Below are positions 39,473-49,902 of a stretch of DNA of 64,000 nucleotides, in pieces. How positions within the stretch are numbered: the first letter of the stretch is position 1; every line of letters begins with the position of its first letter. Source of the stretch: Enterobacter ludwigii (GTDB lineage: Bacteria; Pseudomonadota; Gammaproteobacteria; Enterobacterales; Enterobacteriaceae). The translations under genes were made by a program, and so were the position numbers. The stretch covers positions 864,475 to 928,474 of the forward strand of contig CEFQ01000005.1 in the NCBI GenBank assembly GCA_900068845.1, read 5' to 3'. Under the pieces are notes generated by a model. That model was given only the letters and a program-made list of their open reading frames with translations. It was not told the origin of the DNA and did no database searches.

Positions 39473-40405
39473 TTAGTCTTTGTAAAATGAGAAGTGATGC
39501 TGTGCCGCGACGATTTGCTCGCGCGTCAGCATAAACACGCCGTCACCGCCGTTATCAAACTCCAGCCAGGTAAACGGCACGTCTGGATACTGATCGATCA
39601 TATGCACCATGCTGTTACCGACTTCGCAAATCAGCACGCCTTGCTCGGTGAGGTAATCGGGGGCACAGGCCAGAATGCGGCGTACCAGTTTCAGGCCGTC
39701 GCTGCCCGCTGCCAGACCGAGTTCCGGCTCGTGGCGGTATTCATTCGGCAGATCGTCCATATCTTCCGCATCCACGTAAGGGGGATTGGTGACGATCAAA
39801 TCGTATTTCACCGGCGGCAAGTTGCGGAACAGATCGGCGCGGATTGGCGTAACGTGGTTCAGCAGCCCATGCTCTTCGATGTTTTGCTCGGCAACAGCCA
39901 GCGCATCGGTGGAGATATCCACCGCATCCACTTCCGCTTCCGGGAAGGCATATGCGCAGGCAATGGCGATGCAGCCGCTGCCGGTACACATATCGAGAAT
40001 GTGATTAGGCGCATCGTTGATCAAACCGGCAAAACGGTTCTCAATCAGTTCACCAATCGGTGAACGCGGTACTAACACGCGTTCATCAACGTAAAATTCG
40101 TGGCCGCAGAACCAGGCTTTATTGGTGAGATAAGCCACTGGAATGCGCTCGTTGACGCGGCGAATCACGCGCTCAACAATGCGATGACGCTCGCTGGCAG
40201 TGAGGCGCGCATTGCGCATATCTTCTGGAATATCCAGCGGCAGCCACAGCGTTGGCAGAACCAGTTGGACTGCTTCGTCCCAGGGATTATCCGTGCCGTG
40301 GCCGTACCAAATGCCTGCCGCCGAAAAGCGGCTGACAGCCCAGCGCAGCATGTCCTGAATGGTGTGCAGTTCATTCACTGCCTCATCGACGAAAATCTTG
40401 TCCAC
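39473..40405 (-). CDS. prmB: 50S ribosomal protein L3 glutamine methyltransferase
   Basis: PrmB (310 aa, same as E. coli) methylates a glutamine of ribosomal protein L3. It has the SAM site [12 protein letters not shown] (138-149) and the catalytic NPPY (207-210) in [11 protein letters not shown]. The frame continues 30 codons upstream, but GTG at 40405 follows GGAGGG and gives the exact E. coli start sequence [13 protein letters not shown]. It is divergent from smrB and upstream of aroC. Confidence 0.97.
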   Translation of the reverse strand: MDKIFVDEAVNELHTIQDMLRWAVSRFSAAGIWYGHGTDNPWDEAVQLVLPTLWLPLDIPEDMRNARLTASERHRIVERVIRRVNERIPVAYLTNKAWFCGHEFYVDERVLVPRSPIGELIENRFAGLINDAPNHILDMCTGSGCIAIACAYAFPEAEVDAVDISTDALAVAEQNIEEHGLLNHVTPIRADLFRNLPPVKYDLIVTNPPYVDAEDMDDLPNEYRHEPELGLAAGSDGLKLVRRILACAPDYLTEQGVLICEVGNSMVHMIDQYPDVPFTWLEFDNGGDGVFMLTREQIVAAQHHFSFYKD

Positions 40406-40563
40406 GTAGCCCTCCGCAGGCCATAAAATCAATCGGCCGATAGTGTGCCACGAAGCCGGGCAGAATTCAGCGCAGCGAGGCGAAAAAGCTGACATTTGTT
40501 AACGCTAACGGTTAAGGTATGCCACCGGCTGTTAACCAGCCTTTTCTGACCTATTACAGAGCC

Positions 40564-41112
40564 ATGAGTAAGAAAACGCCGCTAAGCCACGACGATCAGC
40601 AGATGTTCCGCCAGTTGATGAGTGGGACGCGCAAGTTGAAACAGGACACCATTGTGCACAAACCGGTGGTGAAAACGCGTGAACTGCCGTTAAAACGCCT
40701 GATTTCAGAACAAGCCGATAATAGCCATTACTTTTCTGACGAGTTTCAGCCACTGTTGTCCAGCGAAGGACCGATGCGTTACGTGCGTGCTGACGTCAGC
40801 CATTACGAGCAGAAAAAATTGCGTCGCGGCGATTACACGCCAGAAATTTTTCTCGATCTGCACGGCTTAACGCAGATGCAGGCCAAGCAGGAACTCGGCG
40901 CGCTGATCGCCGCCTGTCGCCGTGAGCATCTGTTCTGCGCCAGCGTAATGACAGGACACGGTAAACATATCCTCAAGCAGCAGACGCCGCTGTGGCTGGC
41001 ACAGCATCCGCATGTGATGGCGTTTCATCAGGCACCGAAAATGTTTGGCGGCGATGCCGCGCTGCTGGTGTTGATAGAAGTGGAAGAGTGGCAACCACCA
41101 GAACTGCCTTAA
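40564..41112 (+). CDS. smrB: ribosome rescue factor SmrB
   Basis: SmrB (182 aa; E. coli YfcN 183) is an endonuclease recruited to collided ribosomes that cuts mRNA and starts ribosome rescue. The N-terminal helix-rich ribosome-binding tail precedes an SMR domain (about 95-180) with the active motif FLDLHGLT and the GHGKHIL loop. The frame extends 15 codons upstream. The ATG at 40564 ([15 protein letters not shown]) matches E. coli. It is divergent from prmB and convergent with sixA. Confidence 0.95.
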   Translation: MSKKTPLSHDDQQMFRQLMSGTRKLKQDTIVHKPVVKTRELPLKRLISEQADNSHYFSDEFQPLLSSEGPMRYVRADVSHYEQKKLRRGDYTPEIFLDLHGLTQMQAKQELGALIAACRREHLFCASVMTGHGKHILKQQTPLWLAQHPHVMAFHQAPKMFGGDAALLVLIEVEEWQPPELP

Positions 41113-41133
41113 TGGCTGCGGTAGATAAGGATA

Positions 41134-41151
41134 GGGCCGCGATTGCGGCCC
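41134..41151. terminator. hairpin between smrB and sixA
   Basis: GGGCCGC-GATT-GCGGCCC is a perfect 7-bp stem-loop between the two convergent stops. There is no T-run on either side, so the assignment as a terminator is tentative. Confidence 0.45.
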
Positions 41152-41158
41152 ACAGAGA

Positions 41159-41641
41159 TTAGATGGCTTTGGCCAACTTCGATGGGCTGACCTGCCACTC
41201 CAGCTTGCCTTCGCAGGCATCTGCATCAAAGTTCACGCAGGCTATTGCTGAAGTCGCGAACATCGGCGGCGCTTCCTGCGGGCAGAGTTCAGACACCAGA
41301 TATCCCACCAGCGGCAGATGCGAAATCACCAGCGCCGACTTGATCCCTTTTTGTGCCAGCGCCTGCAGATAACAGGCCACCATGCCCGGATCGCCGCCCG
41401 GCGTGAGTTCCGGTAACACATCCTGCCCTTCCGGCAGCTTCAAGGTTTCGCGCACCGTTGCGAGCGTTTGCTCGGCACGCAGATAGGGACTGACTAATAC
41501 CCGATCGATATCTGGCATTTTGCCGTTGAGCCAGCTCGCCATCGCTCTCGATTCATCACAGCCACAGAGTGTGAGAGGTCGAACAGAATCACTCGCTGCT
41601 TCCAGAGCTGCGTCGCCATGACGCATGATAAAAACTTGCAT
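41159..41641 (-). CDS. sixA: phosphohistidine phosphatase SixA
   Basis: SixA (160 aa) removes phosphate from histidine of phosphotransfer proteins, including NPr of the nitrogen PTS. It is a histidine-phosphatase family member with the nucleophile His8 in RHGD, the phosphate pocket VSPYLRAEQT and ISHLPLVGYL with the second catalytic His. The frame extends 13 codons upstream; MQVFIMRHGD at 41641 is the family start. It stands between smrB and fadJ as in E. coli. Confidence 0.95.
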   Translation of the reverse strand: MQVFIMRHGDAALEAASDSVRPLTLCGCDESRAMASWLNGKMPDIDRVLVSPYLRAEQTLATVRETLKLPEGQDVLPELTPGGDPGMVACYLQALAQKGIKSALVISHLPLVGYLVSELCPQEAPPMFATSAIACVNFDADACEGKLEWQVSPSKLAKAI

Positions 41642-41836
41642 AAAGCACCGCTGTTGTTTGTCGATATCGCCCGGTACCACAGCACCAGACGCTTCATTCT
41701 GCGAATGAACGGTGTGTTTTACCCCAATGGCTTCAGTATAGTCAACCGGTTGTTTATTAAATAAGCAAATCTCAGAATGGTGCCGCGCTTACCGCTGCGC
41801 GGCTCTCTGACTAACCCGCTGAATCTCTGTGCCTAT

Positions 41837-43966
41837 TCACGATTGTGTTGAAGTGTAAAAATTCATTTGCTCTTCTGACATTGCGATCAGTGCCTCACTC
41901 GGCGTAAAACGATCGCCGTGCTGCTGCATTAGTGACCTTAATGCGTTGACGATATCGCCAATGCCTCGCTGATCCATATAGCGGAACGGACCGCCAAGGA
42001 ACGGTGGGAAACCAATGCCAAATACCGCCGCGATATCACCATCACGCGCGCTGCGGATTACCGCTTCATCCAGGCAGCGTGCCGCTTCGTTCAGCATCAT
42101 CAACACGCAGCGCTCGGCGATCTGCGCTTCACTCTGCTTCGCCTGCGGTTTGATGTTCAACAATGTGTAGAGGGACGCATCAGCTTTACGCCTGCCCGGC
42201 CAGCGCGAGCGATGATAAAGATAGAAACCTTGGTGGTTTTTGCGCCCTTTTCTACCGTCGGCCAGAATTGCGTTCGCGGCTGGGGGTGCACTGAAACGTG
42301 AACCGTAAGCCTGTTCGAGAATCGGGCTGATTTTGCTACCGACATCAATTCCCACTTCGTCAAGCAGCTGCAACGGTCCAACCGGGAAACCGAATTTCAC
42401 TAAAGCGCGATCGATATGCTCAATCGGCTCACCTTCCTGCAAGCAGTGCATCGCTTCATTTATATAAGGCGCGAGAATGCGGTTAACGTAAAAGCCGGGA
42501 CGATCCGCCACGACGACGGCAGTTTTGCCCTGCTGACGTGCCAACTGCACCGTATTCGCCAGCGTTTGCGCCGAGGTATTGGCATGAGGAATGACCTCCA
42601 CCAACGGCATTTTGTCCACCGGGCTGAAGTAGTGCAGCCCGATAATATTTTCCGGTCGCTGCGCGTTAGCGGCAATCTCCGCAATCGGCAGTGACGAGGT
42701 ATTGGAGGCGAAAATGGTATGCGGCTGGCAATGGCTTTCGATTTCGTTGACCATCTGCTGCTTGAGCGCCAGATCCTCAAATACCGCTTCAATCACCAGA
42801 TCGCGCTGACTAAACCCTTGATAATCAATGCCGCCGCTGATGCGCGCCATCTGTTGCTGACGTTCGGCCGCCTTTAGCTGGCGCCGCTTCACCTTGTTGC
42901 TCAGGAGATCCCAGCTGTATTGCAGCGCATGATTCACGCCGTTGAGATTGATGTCTTTAATGCGCACCGGCAAACCGGCTTTCAGCGCGGTGACGCTGGC
43001 GATGCCGCCACCCATCAACCCGCCGCCGAGCACGCCAATCTGCTTCAGCGCTTGCGGCTCAACACTGGCCATCGCCTCTTTCTTTAAAGCGGTTGAGGCG
43101 AAGAACAGGCTGCGCAACGCCGCCGATTCTGGTGTCATCGCCAATTGGCCAAAGGCGCGCGCTTCCGCTTCGTGCCCGGCGCTGCTGCCCTGCTCCAGAC
43201 CCATGCGCACCACGTCAAGAATACGCTCGGCCGCAGGATAGTTACCCTGGGTTTTGCTGTGGGTTTGACGCCGCGCCAGCGAAAACAGCACCTGACGCGC
43301 AATCGGCCCCTGCAGTAAGCGATCGCGGCGCGATAGCTCCCGGCGTGCGCCTTTTCCTTTATGTACGCGTGCTATCGCCGTTTCCAGCAGAATAGATTGC
43401 GGTACCGCGTCATCCACAATCCCGAGCTTGAGCGCCTGCTTAGCACGCAGCTGTTTACCGGTGAGGATCAGCGGCAGCGCCTGCTGCACGCCAATCAGGC
43501 GCGGCAACCGTTGCGTACCGCCGGACCCCGGCAGCAGACCGAGTTGTACCTCCGGCAAACCGAGACGCGTTTTGTCATCCAGCGAACAGATGCGAGCATC
43601 ACAGGCCAGCGCCAGTTCCAGACCGCCGCCAAGACAGGCACCGTGAATCGCTGCCACGACAGGAAACGGCAGCGCAGCAATCATCGCCATCACCTCTTGT
43701 CCCTGTTTTGCCAGCGCCTCCGCTTCTTGCGCCGTTTTGCAGTTGGCGATCATGCTGATATCTGCTCCGGCAACAAAGTTGTCCGGTTTACCGGAGATCA
43801 ACACTAATCCGGCCAAATCCTTATGGCTGCGCGCTTGATCCAGCACCGCTTTAATCTGCGGCACAAACTCGGCCTTCAGCGTGTTCATCTTCTCGCCCGG
43901 TACGTCGAGGGTGATCACACCAACATGGTCGAGACGCATATGTAAATGAAAGGCAGATTCGCTCAT
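41837..43966 (-). CDS. fadJ: FadJ, multifunctional enoyl-CoA hydratase/3-hydroxyacyl-CoA dehydrogenase
   Basis: FadJ (709 aa) is the alpha subunit of the anaerobic fatty-acid oxidation complex. The N-terminal hydratase/isomerase domain (about 1-190) has [26 protein letters not shown] and [20 protein letters not shown]. The NAD-binding dehydrogenase domain (about 310-500) starts [17 protein letters not shown], and a C-terminal dehydrogenase repeat completes it. Its ATG overlaps the fadI stop by one base. A FadR box upstream of fadI probably controls both genes. Confidence 0.97.
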   Translation of the reverse strand: MSESAFHLHMRLDHVGVITLDVPGEKMNTLKAEFVPQIKAVLDQARSHKDLAGLVLISGKPDNFVAGADISMIANCKTAQEAEALAKQGQEVMAMIAALPFPVVAAIHGACLGGGLELALACDARICSLDDKTRLGLPEVQLGLLPGSGGTQRLPRLIGVQQALPLILTGKQLRAKQALKLGIVDDAVPQSILLETAIARVHKGKGARRELSRRDRLLQGPIARQVLFSLARRQTHSKTQGNYPAAERILDVVRMGLEQGSSAGHEAEARAFGQLAMTPESAALRSLFFASTALKKEAMASVEPQALKQIGVLGGGLMGGGIASVTALKAGLPVRIKDINLNGVNHALQYSWDLLSNKVKRRQLKAAERQQQMARISGGIDYQGFSQRDLVIEAVFEDLALKQQMVNEIESHCQPHTIFASNTSSLPIAEIAANAQRPENIIGLHYFSPVDKMPLVEVIPHANTSAQTLANTVQLARQQGKTAVVVADRPGFYVNRILAPYINEAMHCLQEGEPIEHIDRALVKFGFPVGPLQLLDEVGIDVGSKISPILEQAYGSRFSAPPAANAILADGRKGRKNHQGFYLYHRSRWPGRRKADASLYTLLNIKPQAKQSEAQIAERCVLMMLNEAARCLDEAVIRSARDGDIAAVFGIGFPPFLGGPFRYMDQRGIGDIVNALRSLMQQHGDRFTPSEALIAMSEEQMNFYTSTQS

Positions 43967-45276
43967 TATTCGGCCTCCAGAACCATTGCCGTGCCCAGGC
44001 CCCCCGCCGCGCAGGCGGTGACCAATCCTAAACCGCCGCCGCGCCGCCGCAGTTCCTGCAACGTTTGCGTGATCATGCGTGCGCCGGTGGCGGCAAACGG
44101 ATGTCCATAAGCAATCGATCCGCCGAGCACGTTAAAGCGTTCTTCATTGACTTCGCCCAGCGCATGAGGACGATTTAACACCTCGCGCGCAAAACGTTCA
44201 TCGCGGAACATTTTTAAGTTCGCTAAGGTCTGTGCGGCAAAAGCTTCATGCATATCAATCAGTGTCAGATCGTTAAGCGTGATGCCGGCGCGATCCAGTG
44301 CCAGCGGCGAGGCGTAAGCGGGACCCAACAGCATGTCCTGCCAGACATCAATCGCGGTAAAAGCGTAGCTACGCAGATAGCCCAAAGGTTGAATGCCAAG
44401 CTCACGCGCGCGCCCTTCGCGCATCAGGATCACTGCCGCGGCGCCATCGGTCAGCGGCGTGCTGTTGGCGGCGGTCACTGAACCGTGGCGGCGATCAAAT
44501 GCCGGACGCAGTTTAGCGTAATCGGCAGCGCTGGCGTTGAAGCGGATATTATTGTCCTGCTCGATAGGTGCTTTCCACGGAGGGACAAACGCTGGCATGA
44601 CTTCCTGCGTTAGTACGCCCGATTGCCACGCGCGCGCCGCATGCTGGTGCGAACGCAGCGCTAACCCGTCTTGCTGCTCACGTGTGATGCCGTGACTTTT
44701 CGCCATCTGCTCGGCGGTATCGCCCATGCGCAACCCGGTGGAATACTCAGCGACTGCCGGTGGCACCGGCATCAGATCGCGGGGGCGTAAACGACGCAGG
44801 ATGCTGAGTTTTTGGCTGAAGCTGCGGGCTTTATTCAGATCCACCAGCGCACGCGCCAGGGTTTTACTGACGCCAATCGGCAGCACTGACGATGAGTCCG
44901 CGCCGCCCGCAATACCGGCATCAATGGTGCCTGCCATCAGGCTTTCCGCCACGTTTGCCACCGCCTGAAAGCTGGTGGCGCAGGCGCGACTCACGCTGTA
45001 CGCATCGGTATGCACGCTTAGTCCGCTGCTCAGGACAATTTCACGCCCAATGTTGGGCGCTTCCGGCATCTGTACCACCTGACCAAACACCAGTTGGTCG
45101 ATGACGTCGACCGGTAATTCGCTGCGCGCCATCAGTTCGCTGATCACCATGCGGCCCAACTCCAGTGCGGGAATGCCGTGAAAATCGGTCGCTTGACGGG
45201 CAAAAGGGGTTCGTAATCCGTGGGTTATGGCGATACGTTCGCCCTGACGCGTCAGCAGCGGCTGCGCTTTGCTCAT
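43966..45276 (-). CDS. fadI: FadI, 3-ketoacyl-CoA thiolase
   Basis: FadI (436 aa) cleaves 3-ketoacyl-CoA as the beta subunit partner of FadJ. The acyl-accepting Cys lies in [14 protein letters not shown], the active His in [17 protein letters not shown], and the second Cys in [17 protein letters not shown] three codons earlier is in frame, but the ATG at 45276 ([17 protein letters not shown]) follows AGGTGA at good distance. It is the first gene of fadIJ. A FadR operator lies about 45 bp upstream. Confidence 0.97.
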   Translation of the reverse strand: MSKAQPLLTRQGERIAITHGLRTPFARQATDFHGIPALELGRMVISELMARSELPVDVIDQLVFGQVVQMPEAPNIGREIVLSSGLSVHTDAYSVSRACATSFQAVANVAESLMAGTIDAGIAGGADSSSVLPIGVSKTLARALVDLNKARSFSQKLSILRRLRPRDLMPVPPAVAEYSTGLRMGDTAEQMAKSHGITREQQDGLALRSHQHAARAWQSGVLTQEVMPAFVPPWKAPIEQDNNIRFNASAADYAKLRPAFDRRHGSVTAANSTPLTDGAAAVILMREGRARELGIQPLGYLRSYAFTAIDVWQDMLLGPAYASPLALDRAGITLNDLTLIDMHEAFAAQTLANLKMFRDERFAREVLNRPHALGEVNEERFNVLGGSIAYGHPFAATGARMITQTLQELRRRGGGLGLVTACAAGGLGTAMVLEAE

Positions 45277-45317
45277 TGCAATCACCTGTAATTTTCGACC
45301 GGGGCATCATTGCCAAA

Positions 45318-45330
45318 CAGGTCTGACCTG
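45318..45330 (-). promoter_or_regulatory. FadR operator upstream of fadIJ
   Basis: CAGGTCTGACCTG matches the FadR core (TGGTnnGACC-type) with strong dyad symmetry, 42 bp before fadI. FadR is expected to repress fadIJ until long-chain acyl-CoA releases it. Confidence 0.7.
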
Positions 45331-45442
45331 ATCATCAGTGTTAACTAAGTGTTGCTAAGTAGCCAATAACCAGAGGAAAAAAGTGCGAGGGAATACACGA
45401 AAAAGAGTTAACGCTGCCGAAGGGAGTTCGGCAGCGGCGGGA

Positions 45443-45739
45443 TTAACGTAAGCCGAGCTGGAAAATCAGGGTTTCAGCCTGGCAGGCAAAGGTGAAGTCG
45501 ATAGTCAGGCGCACAGCATCGCCTTCATTGGCAAAATCCGCACGAATTTCGCAAGGATCGGATTCCACCTGACGCGCGCGTTCAGTCAAATGCGCCAGCA
45601 TCGCATCCGCCGCATGACGATCGGCAAATACACCAGACCAGCTTGCGGTGCAATCGGTGTTATCCATCACGGTACCCACATCTACACAGCAACAGGCCGC
45701 CGTTTCGTTAGCACTACACTTTTTAATGGCATCAGTCAT
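45443..45739 (-). CDS. yfcZ: YfcZ family protein (UPF0381)
   Basis: This 98-aa protein belongs to the YfcZ/YiiS family of unknown function. It matches E. coli YfcZ (about 94 aa), for example AIKKCSANETAACCCVDVGT and the C-terminal RLTIDFTFACQAETLIFQLG. The Cys-rich N-terminus (KCS...CCCVD) stands out. It lies between fadI and fadL as in E. coli. No membrane segment is visible. Confidence 0.9.
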   Translation of the reverse strand: MTDAIKKCSANETAACCCVDVGTVMDNTDCTASWSGVFADRHAADAMLAHLTERARQVESDPCEIRADFANEGDAVRLTIDFTFACQAETLIFQLGLR

Positions 45740-46098
45740 GGTTTTCTCCTGACGATAAATTCAACATGATCGGATCATTTTCTGCCGCAAAGTGTACGCC
45801 TGCTGCGTTTTCACATCCACGATCACGCCGCTAAGTGACGAATATCACAATAAAAATTGATCCAGAACATAATTGAAAGCGCTGTCGTCAGTGAATCGCT
45901 AAGATTTTGTTAAGCAGATCTGATTTTATCAATCAAATTGGAAATATCTCAAAAACATTATTGCAACAAATACACAGGTCGGACCTATACTCGTCGCACT
46001 GGTCTGATATGTGGTTTTGCCATCAGTCCCTACAATTCGCCGCTCTTTGTTACGCGACGTAACAACGTTAAATAATAAATCTAGATGAGGTTGTGGTC
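45740..46098. promoter_or_regulatory. fadL upstream region with FadR-type sites
   Basis: This 359-bp AT-rich gap has no gene. A candidate promoter comprises TTGCAA (45961-45966) and TATACT (45986-45991), with a 19-bp spacer. FadR-like AGGTCGGACCT (45976-45986) sits directly on it. A second half-like site, ACTGGTCTGATAT, starts near 45998. The layout fits FadR repression of fadL. The yfcZ promoter must lie at the other end. Confidence 0.65.
45976..45986 (+). promoter_or_regulatory. FadR operator overlapping the fadL promoter
   Basis: AGGTCGGACCT is the symmetric FadR core and abuts the candidate -10 hexamer TATACT. Binding there would block RNA polymerase, as known for fadL in E. coli. Confidence 0.65.
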
Positions 46099-47382
46099 AT
46101 GAACCATAAAAACCTGTTTGCAAAGTCAGCTGTGGCAGCTGCAGTAACGCTCGTCTGTTCTCATGTTTACGCCGCGGGCTTTCAACTTAATGAATTCTCA
46201 GCAATTGGTTTAGGTCGTGCTTATTCCGGTGAGGGTGCGATGGGTGATACCGCCGCCTCTGCCAGCCGCAACCCGGCAACCATGGCGTTAATGGATCGCC
46301 CCTCTTTCTCCATCGGCGCGGTGTATATTGATCCTGAAGTGGATATCAGCGGTCAGAGCCCATCTGGTCGCAGCCTTGATTCAAAAAATATTGCCCCAAA
46401 CCAGTGGATTCCCAATATCCACTATGTACAGCCGATTAACGATCAATGGTGGATTGGCGCTTCAGCCACCTCGAATTATGGTCTGGCAACCGAATTTAAT
46501 GATGGTTATACCGCGGGCGGTTACGGCGGCAAAACCGACCTGATGACCGGTAATTTTAATGTCAGCACGGCTTATCGACTGAATGAACACTTCAGTTTCG
46601 GTATCGGATTTGATGCGGTCTACGCCAAAGCGAAAATTGAGCGTTATGCCGGTGAAGCAGGTGCAGTAGCTGGATTACCCGCCGATACCCAGATTGCGCA
46701 TCTAAAAGGTGATGAGTGGGGCTATGGCTGGAACGCCGGCATCCTGTACGAAGTGGATAAAGACAACCGCTTTGGCTTTACCTACCGTTCAGAAGTCAAA
46801 GTGGACTTTGACGGTGACTATAAGAGCAACATCCCCACCGCCTTCAATGGTACGCCGCAGGCACTTGCTTTAGGTCTGCCTTACGGCACAAGCGGCACCA
46901 CTATCCCGGGTTCTCTGACCTTAAATCTGCCTGAGATGTGGGAAGTTTCCGGTTGGCATAAAGTTGCGCCACAATGGGCCGTGCACTATAGCCTGGCGTA
47001 CACCAGCTGGAGTCAGTTCCAGGAACTTAAAGCCACCGGCAGCAATGGCCAGACGCTGTTCTACAAGGATGAAGGCTTCCACGATGCCTATCGAATTGCG
47101 TTGGGTACTACGTACTTCTATGACGATAACTGGACCTTCCGCAGCGGTATCGCCTTCGATGACAGCCCGGTTCCGGCCGATAAGCGTTCTATCTCCATCC
47201 CGGATCAGGATCGCCTGTGGCTGAGCGCCGGTGCGTCATACGCGTTTAATGAAGATGCATCTGTAGACGTGGGTGTTTCTTACATGCATGGCCAAAAAGT
47301 TACCGTCAAAGAAGGCCCCTATACCTTTAACTCAGAAGGTAAAGCCTGGCTGTACGGCGCGAACTTCAACTATAAGTTCTGA
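46099..47382 (+). CDS. fadL: long-chain fatty-acid transport porin FadL
   Basis: FadL (427 aa) is the outer-membrane beta-barrel that admits long-chain fatty acids. A signal peptide of about 24 residues ends [22 protein letters not shown], with the hatch-domain NPA motif in SRNPATMAL. The C-terminal strand ends GANFNYKF with the terminal Phe needed for barrel insertion. It is somewhat shorter than E. coli FadL (446 aa), mainly in one extracellular loop near residue 190. GTG two codons earlier is possible; ATG at 46099 was preferred. It may also serve as a phage receptor. Confidence 0.97.
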   Translation: MNHKNLFAKSAVAAAVTLVCSHVYAAGFQLNEFSAIGLGRAYSGEGAMGDTAASASRNPATMALMDRPSFSIGAVYIDPEVDISGQSPSGRSLDSKNIAPNQWIPNIHYVQPINDQWWIGASATSNYGLATEFNDGYTAGGYGGKTDLMTGNFNVSTAYRLNEHFSFGIGFDAVYAKAKIERYAGEAGAVAGLPADTQIAHLKGDEWGYGWNAGILYEVDKDNRFGFTYRSEVKVDFDGDYKSNIPTAFNGTPQALALGLPYGTSGTTIPGSLTLNLPEMWEVSGWHKVAPQWAVHYSLAYTSWSQFQELKATGSNGQTLFYKDEGFHDAYRIALGTTYFYDDNWTFRSGIAFDDSPVPADKRSISIPDQDRLWLSAGASYAFNEDASVDVGVSYMHGQKVTVKEGPYTFNSEGKAWLYGANFNYKF

Positions 47383-47401
47383 TGTCTAACTAGATATGAA
47401 A

Positions 47402-47434
47402 AAAACGGCGACTGTTATGTCGCCGTTTTCTTTT
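47402..47434. terminator. bidirectional terminator between fadL and mlaA
   Basis: A perfect 11-bp stem AAAACGGCGAC/GTCGCCGTTTT (47402-47412 with 47419-47429) is followed by CTTTTATT. The reverse strand gives a T-run as well. Confidence 0.85.
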
Positions 47435-48200
47435 ATTGGGAATCGATATCCTTAAGATCATCCTGAATCGCACTGGCATTCGGATTATCTTCCGGCTTCA
47501 GCTTACCGCCGTTGGCGATAAAGTCATGCCGCTGGAAGTAGGCATTACGAATAAAGGCGTAAGGATCTTGCTGCTGGCGCAGGATGGCATCGGAATCCAG
47601 CAATTGCGCACGCGTTTCAATACCTTCCAGCGTCCATTTACCCACCGAGATCGGCCAGCTCAACCAGCTGAGAACCGGATAGAGGGTATCGACGAAATCA
47701 CCGCCATCTTCACGAACAGTGAAACTACCGTAAGCCGGTAATTCAACATACGGGCCGTAACCGACGCCGTAACGTCCCAGCGTGCTACCAAAACGATGCG
47801 GCACTTCACGCGCCAGCTCCGGATTGGCTTTGCCCGCCACGTCGATAAAACCACCCAGCCCTAACACGGTGTTCAGGAAGAAGCGGGTGAAGTGGACGCC
47901 GGCCTGGCGAGGTTCACCCACCAGGATGGCGTTGACCATGCTGGCAGGCTCTTCAAGGTTACCGAGCACATTGCTGATACCACTGCGTGCCGGCACCGGC
48001 ACATAATCACGCCAGGCTACCGCCACCGGGCGCAGAACATACGGATCCAACACGTTGTAGTTGAAGTTAAACATCGTGCGGTTAAAGCCTTCCAGCGGAT
48101 CGCTGCGCTGCGCAGGTTCCGTATTGTCGGCCGGTTTTGAGCTGGCGCAACCCACCAACAGTAAACTGGCTAACGCCAAACCGGTCAGGCGGTTATTCAT
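47433..48200 (-). CDS. mlaA: MlaA (VacJ) outer-membrane lipoprotein
   Basis: MlaA (255 aa) is the outer-membrane lipoprotein that, with OmpC or OmpF, extracts misplaced phospholipids from the outer leaflet and passes them to MlaC. The lipobox LLLVGCASS gives lipidation at Cys18. The VacJ core contains DPLEGFNRTMFNFNYNVLDP, and LGLGGFIDVAGKANP and TLGRYGVGYGPYVELPAYGS are conserved. In E. coli mlaA is next to yfdC. Here the ccm operon lies between them. Confidence 0.96.
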   Translation of the reverse strand: MNNRLTGLALASLLLVGCASSKPADNTEPAQRSDPLEGFNRTMFNFNYNVLDPYVLRPVAVAWRDYVPVPARSGISNVLGNLEEPASMVNAILVGEPRQAGVHFTRFFLNTVLGLGGFIDVAGKANPELAREVPHRFGSTLGRYGVGYGPYVELPAYGSFTVREDGGDFVDTLYPVLSWLSWPISVGKWTLEGIETRAQLLDSDAILRQQQDPYAFIRNAYFQRHDFIANGGKLKPEDNPNASAIQDDLKDIDSQ

Positions 48201-48235
48201 TCTTCTCTCCCTGTGCGGAACAGTAAGGTATCGCT

Positions 48236-49447
48236 TCAGGGCTGCTGTTGATTAATTTCCACAGCCAGCTGCTGATGACCATCCCAGGGTGTGACCGCGC
48301 TTAAACCAAACCAGTCGCCAGACTGAGGATTGGCACTGCCGTCGCGCGAAATGCGCACCCTGACCTGCACCTGATGCTGCGCCGAAAGCAGGCGATCGGG
48401 CATCATGGCATTGCTGTCATCCAGCGTAAGCGATAACGGGAAGTGGCTCAGCGGTAAACGCTTCACAGCCACAGGCACCGGTGAAACACCGTCAGACACA
48501 GAAATATACAACAGTCCGCCTTGCGGTAACATTTTTTCTGCCTGTGGCGTCAAACTCACCGTCAATGCCAGGTTGCTATTTTGCTGTCCCGCGGCGGTTT
48601 TCGCTTGTTCAATACTGCGTTCGATCATGGTGATGCGGCGATCGCCTGCCGGTAACAGTTTCAACATCACCTGCCAGGCACCAATTGCTTCATTGTACTG
48701 CTGCTGTTCAAAAGCATTAAACGCCAGCAGACTCAGCGTGCGCACATCGCTGTGATCGCGTTTGAGCAGCTCTTTCAGCAATACGTTGGCCTGACGATTA
48801 TCCTGCGGATCGCTGGAACGCGTTAGCACCTCGGCGTAATCCTGCTGCAGTTCGATATTGTCTGGCGCCAGCTGCAGCGCATGTTCAAACGCCTGGCTGG
48901 CATCGGTGGCGTTATTCAGCACCATGCCTAAGCGGCCCAGCATCGCCCAATCGTTGAGGTTAGTAGCGTCGTTCTGCAGCGAGTTACGCAGACCAAGCTG
49001 CAGACGCGCCAGCTCTTCCATGGTCAGCGGTTGAGCTTTGGGATCCATCACGCGCGCACGTAACGCAGGATATTCCTGCTGTACGCTGACAAATGCGGTC
49101 TGCTGCGCGAGTCCGCCGGTTTTCAGATACATGCCAACCGACACCACCACCAACACCATCACGCCTGGCAGTAATACCCAGCGGCTGCTGCGATGAAGGG
49201 TAGCGGCATCCTGCTGCGGCACATCGGTTAACAGCGTTTGTTGCAGCTCGCGCACCATTTCCGGGCGTTCAGCCACTACGCCCTCTTCTTCATCACGTTC
49301 CAGCTCGCGCAGGCGTTGCTGGTAGAAATGGGTGTTGAGACGATCGCGATCGCCACTGCTGGCCTCGCGCTGACGCCAGCCGGCACGCAGAAACAGCGCA
49401 ATGGCCGCCAGCAGTAAAATAATCAGGGTAATCCAGAATCCAGTCAT
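48236..49447 (-). CDS. ccmI: CcmI, cytochrome c maturation protein
   Basis: CcmI (403 aa) presents unfolded apocytochrome c to the CcmFH ligase. It has two N-terminal transmembrane helices (about 4-22 and 94-112) and a periplasmic TPR-containing region (about 130-290). In E. coli this part is fused to CcmH in one protein; here it is a separate gene starting at the base where ccmH ends (shared base 49447). It is the last gene of the operon. QQRLRELERDEEEGVV after the first helix is typical. Confidence 0.93.
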   Translation of the reverse strand: MTGFWITLIILLLAAIALFLRAGWRQREASSGDRDRLNTHFYQQRLRELERDEEEGVVAERPEMVRELQQTLLTDVPQQDAATLHRSSRWVLLPGVMVLVVVSVGMYLKTGGLAQQTAFVSVQQEYPALRARVMDPKAQPLTMEELARLQLGLRNSLQNDATNLNDWAMLGRLGMVLNNATDASQAFEHALQLAPDNIELQQDYAEVLTRSSDPQDNRQANVLLKELLKRDHSDVRTLSLLAFNAFEQQQYNEAIGAWQVMLKLLPAGDRRITMIERSIEQAKTAAGQQNSNLALTVSLTPQAEKMLPQGGLLYISVSDGVSPVPVAVKRLPLSHFPLSLTLDDSNAMMPDRLLSAQHQVQVRVRISRDGSANPQSGDWFGLSAVTPWDGHQQLAVEINQQQP

Positions 49448-49902
49448 TACGGCTTCCCGTCACGCTTGAGTAACGCCGCAAGGCGCTGTTGTTCACTATC
49501 GTCCAGTTCGCTACGCGCTCTACCGCGACGATTGCGCAGAATAATGATCAGCGCCCCCAGCACCACAAATAGCGCTGGCCCCACCCACAAAATCAGCGTG
49601 GAAGGGGTTACCGGCGGCTCATAGGTCACAAAGTTGCCATAACGCGCCACCATGTAATCGATGATTTGCTGACGATTGTCACCCTGCTTCATCAACTCGT
49701 AGACTTTGAGACGCATGTCTGCGGCGATCATCGCATTGGAATCGGCAATGCTGTTGTTCTGGCATTTTGGGCAACGCAGCGATGCTGTGAGATCGCGGTA
49801 TTGCTCTTCCTGCTGCACCGAATCGAACTGATAGGTATCAATCGCCGCCCACAGGCTGGTGCTGAGCAGAATGCCCGCAAAGAGGAGAAGCAGCCGTTTC
49901 AT
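49447..49902 (-). CDS. ccmH: CcmH, cytochrome c maturation thiol-reducing protein
   Basis: CcmH (151 aa) is an inner-membrane-anchored periplasmic thioredoxin-like protein that keeps apocytochrome c haem-binding cysteines reduced. It has a signal sequence (about 1-19), the redox motif RCPKC in LRCPKCQNNSIADSNA, and a C-terminal membrane anchor (about 105-123, LILWVGPALFVVLGALIIIL). It overlaps ccmG by 4 bp. It corresponds to the N-terminal half of the fused E. coli CcmH. Confidence 0.95.
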   Translation of the reverse strand: MKRLLLLFAGILLSTSLWAAIDTYQFDSVQQEEQYRDLTASLRCPKCQNNSIADSNAMIAADMRLKVYELMKQGDNRQQIIDYMVARYGNFVTYEPPVTPSTLILWVGPALFVVLGALIIILRNRRGRARSELDDSEQQRLAALLKRDGKP

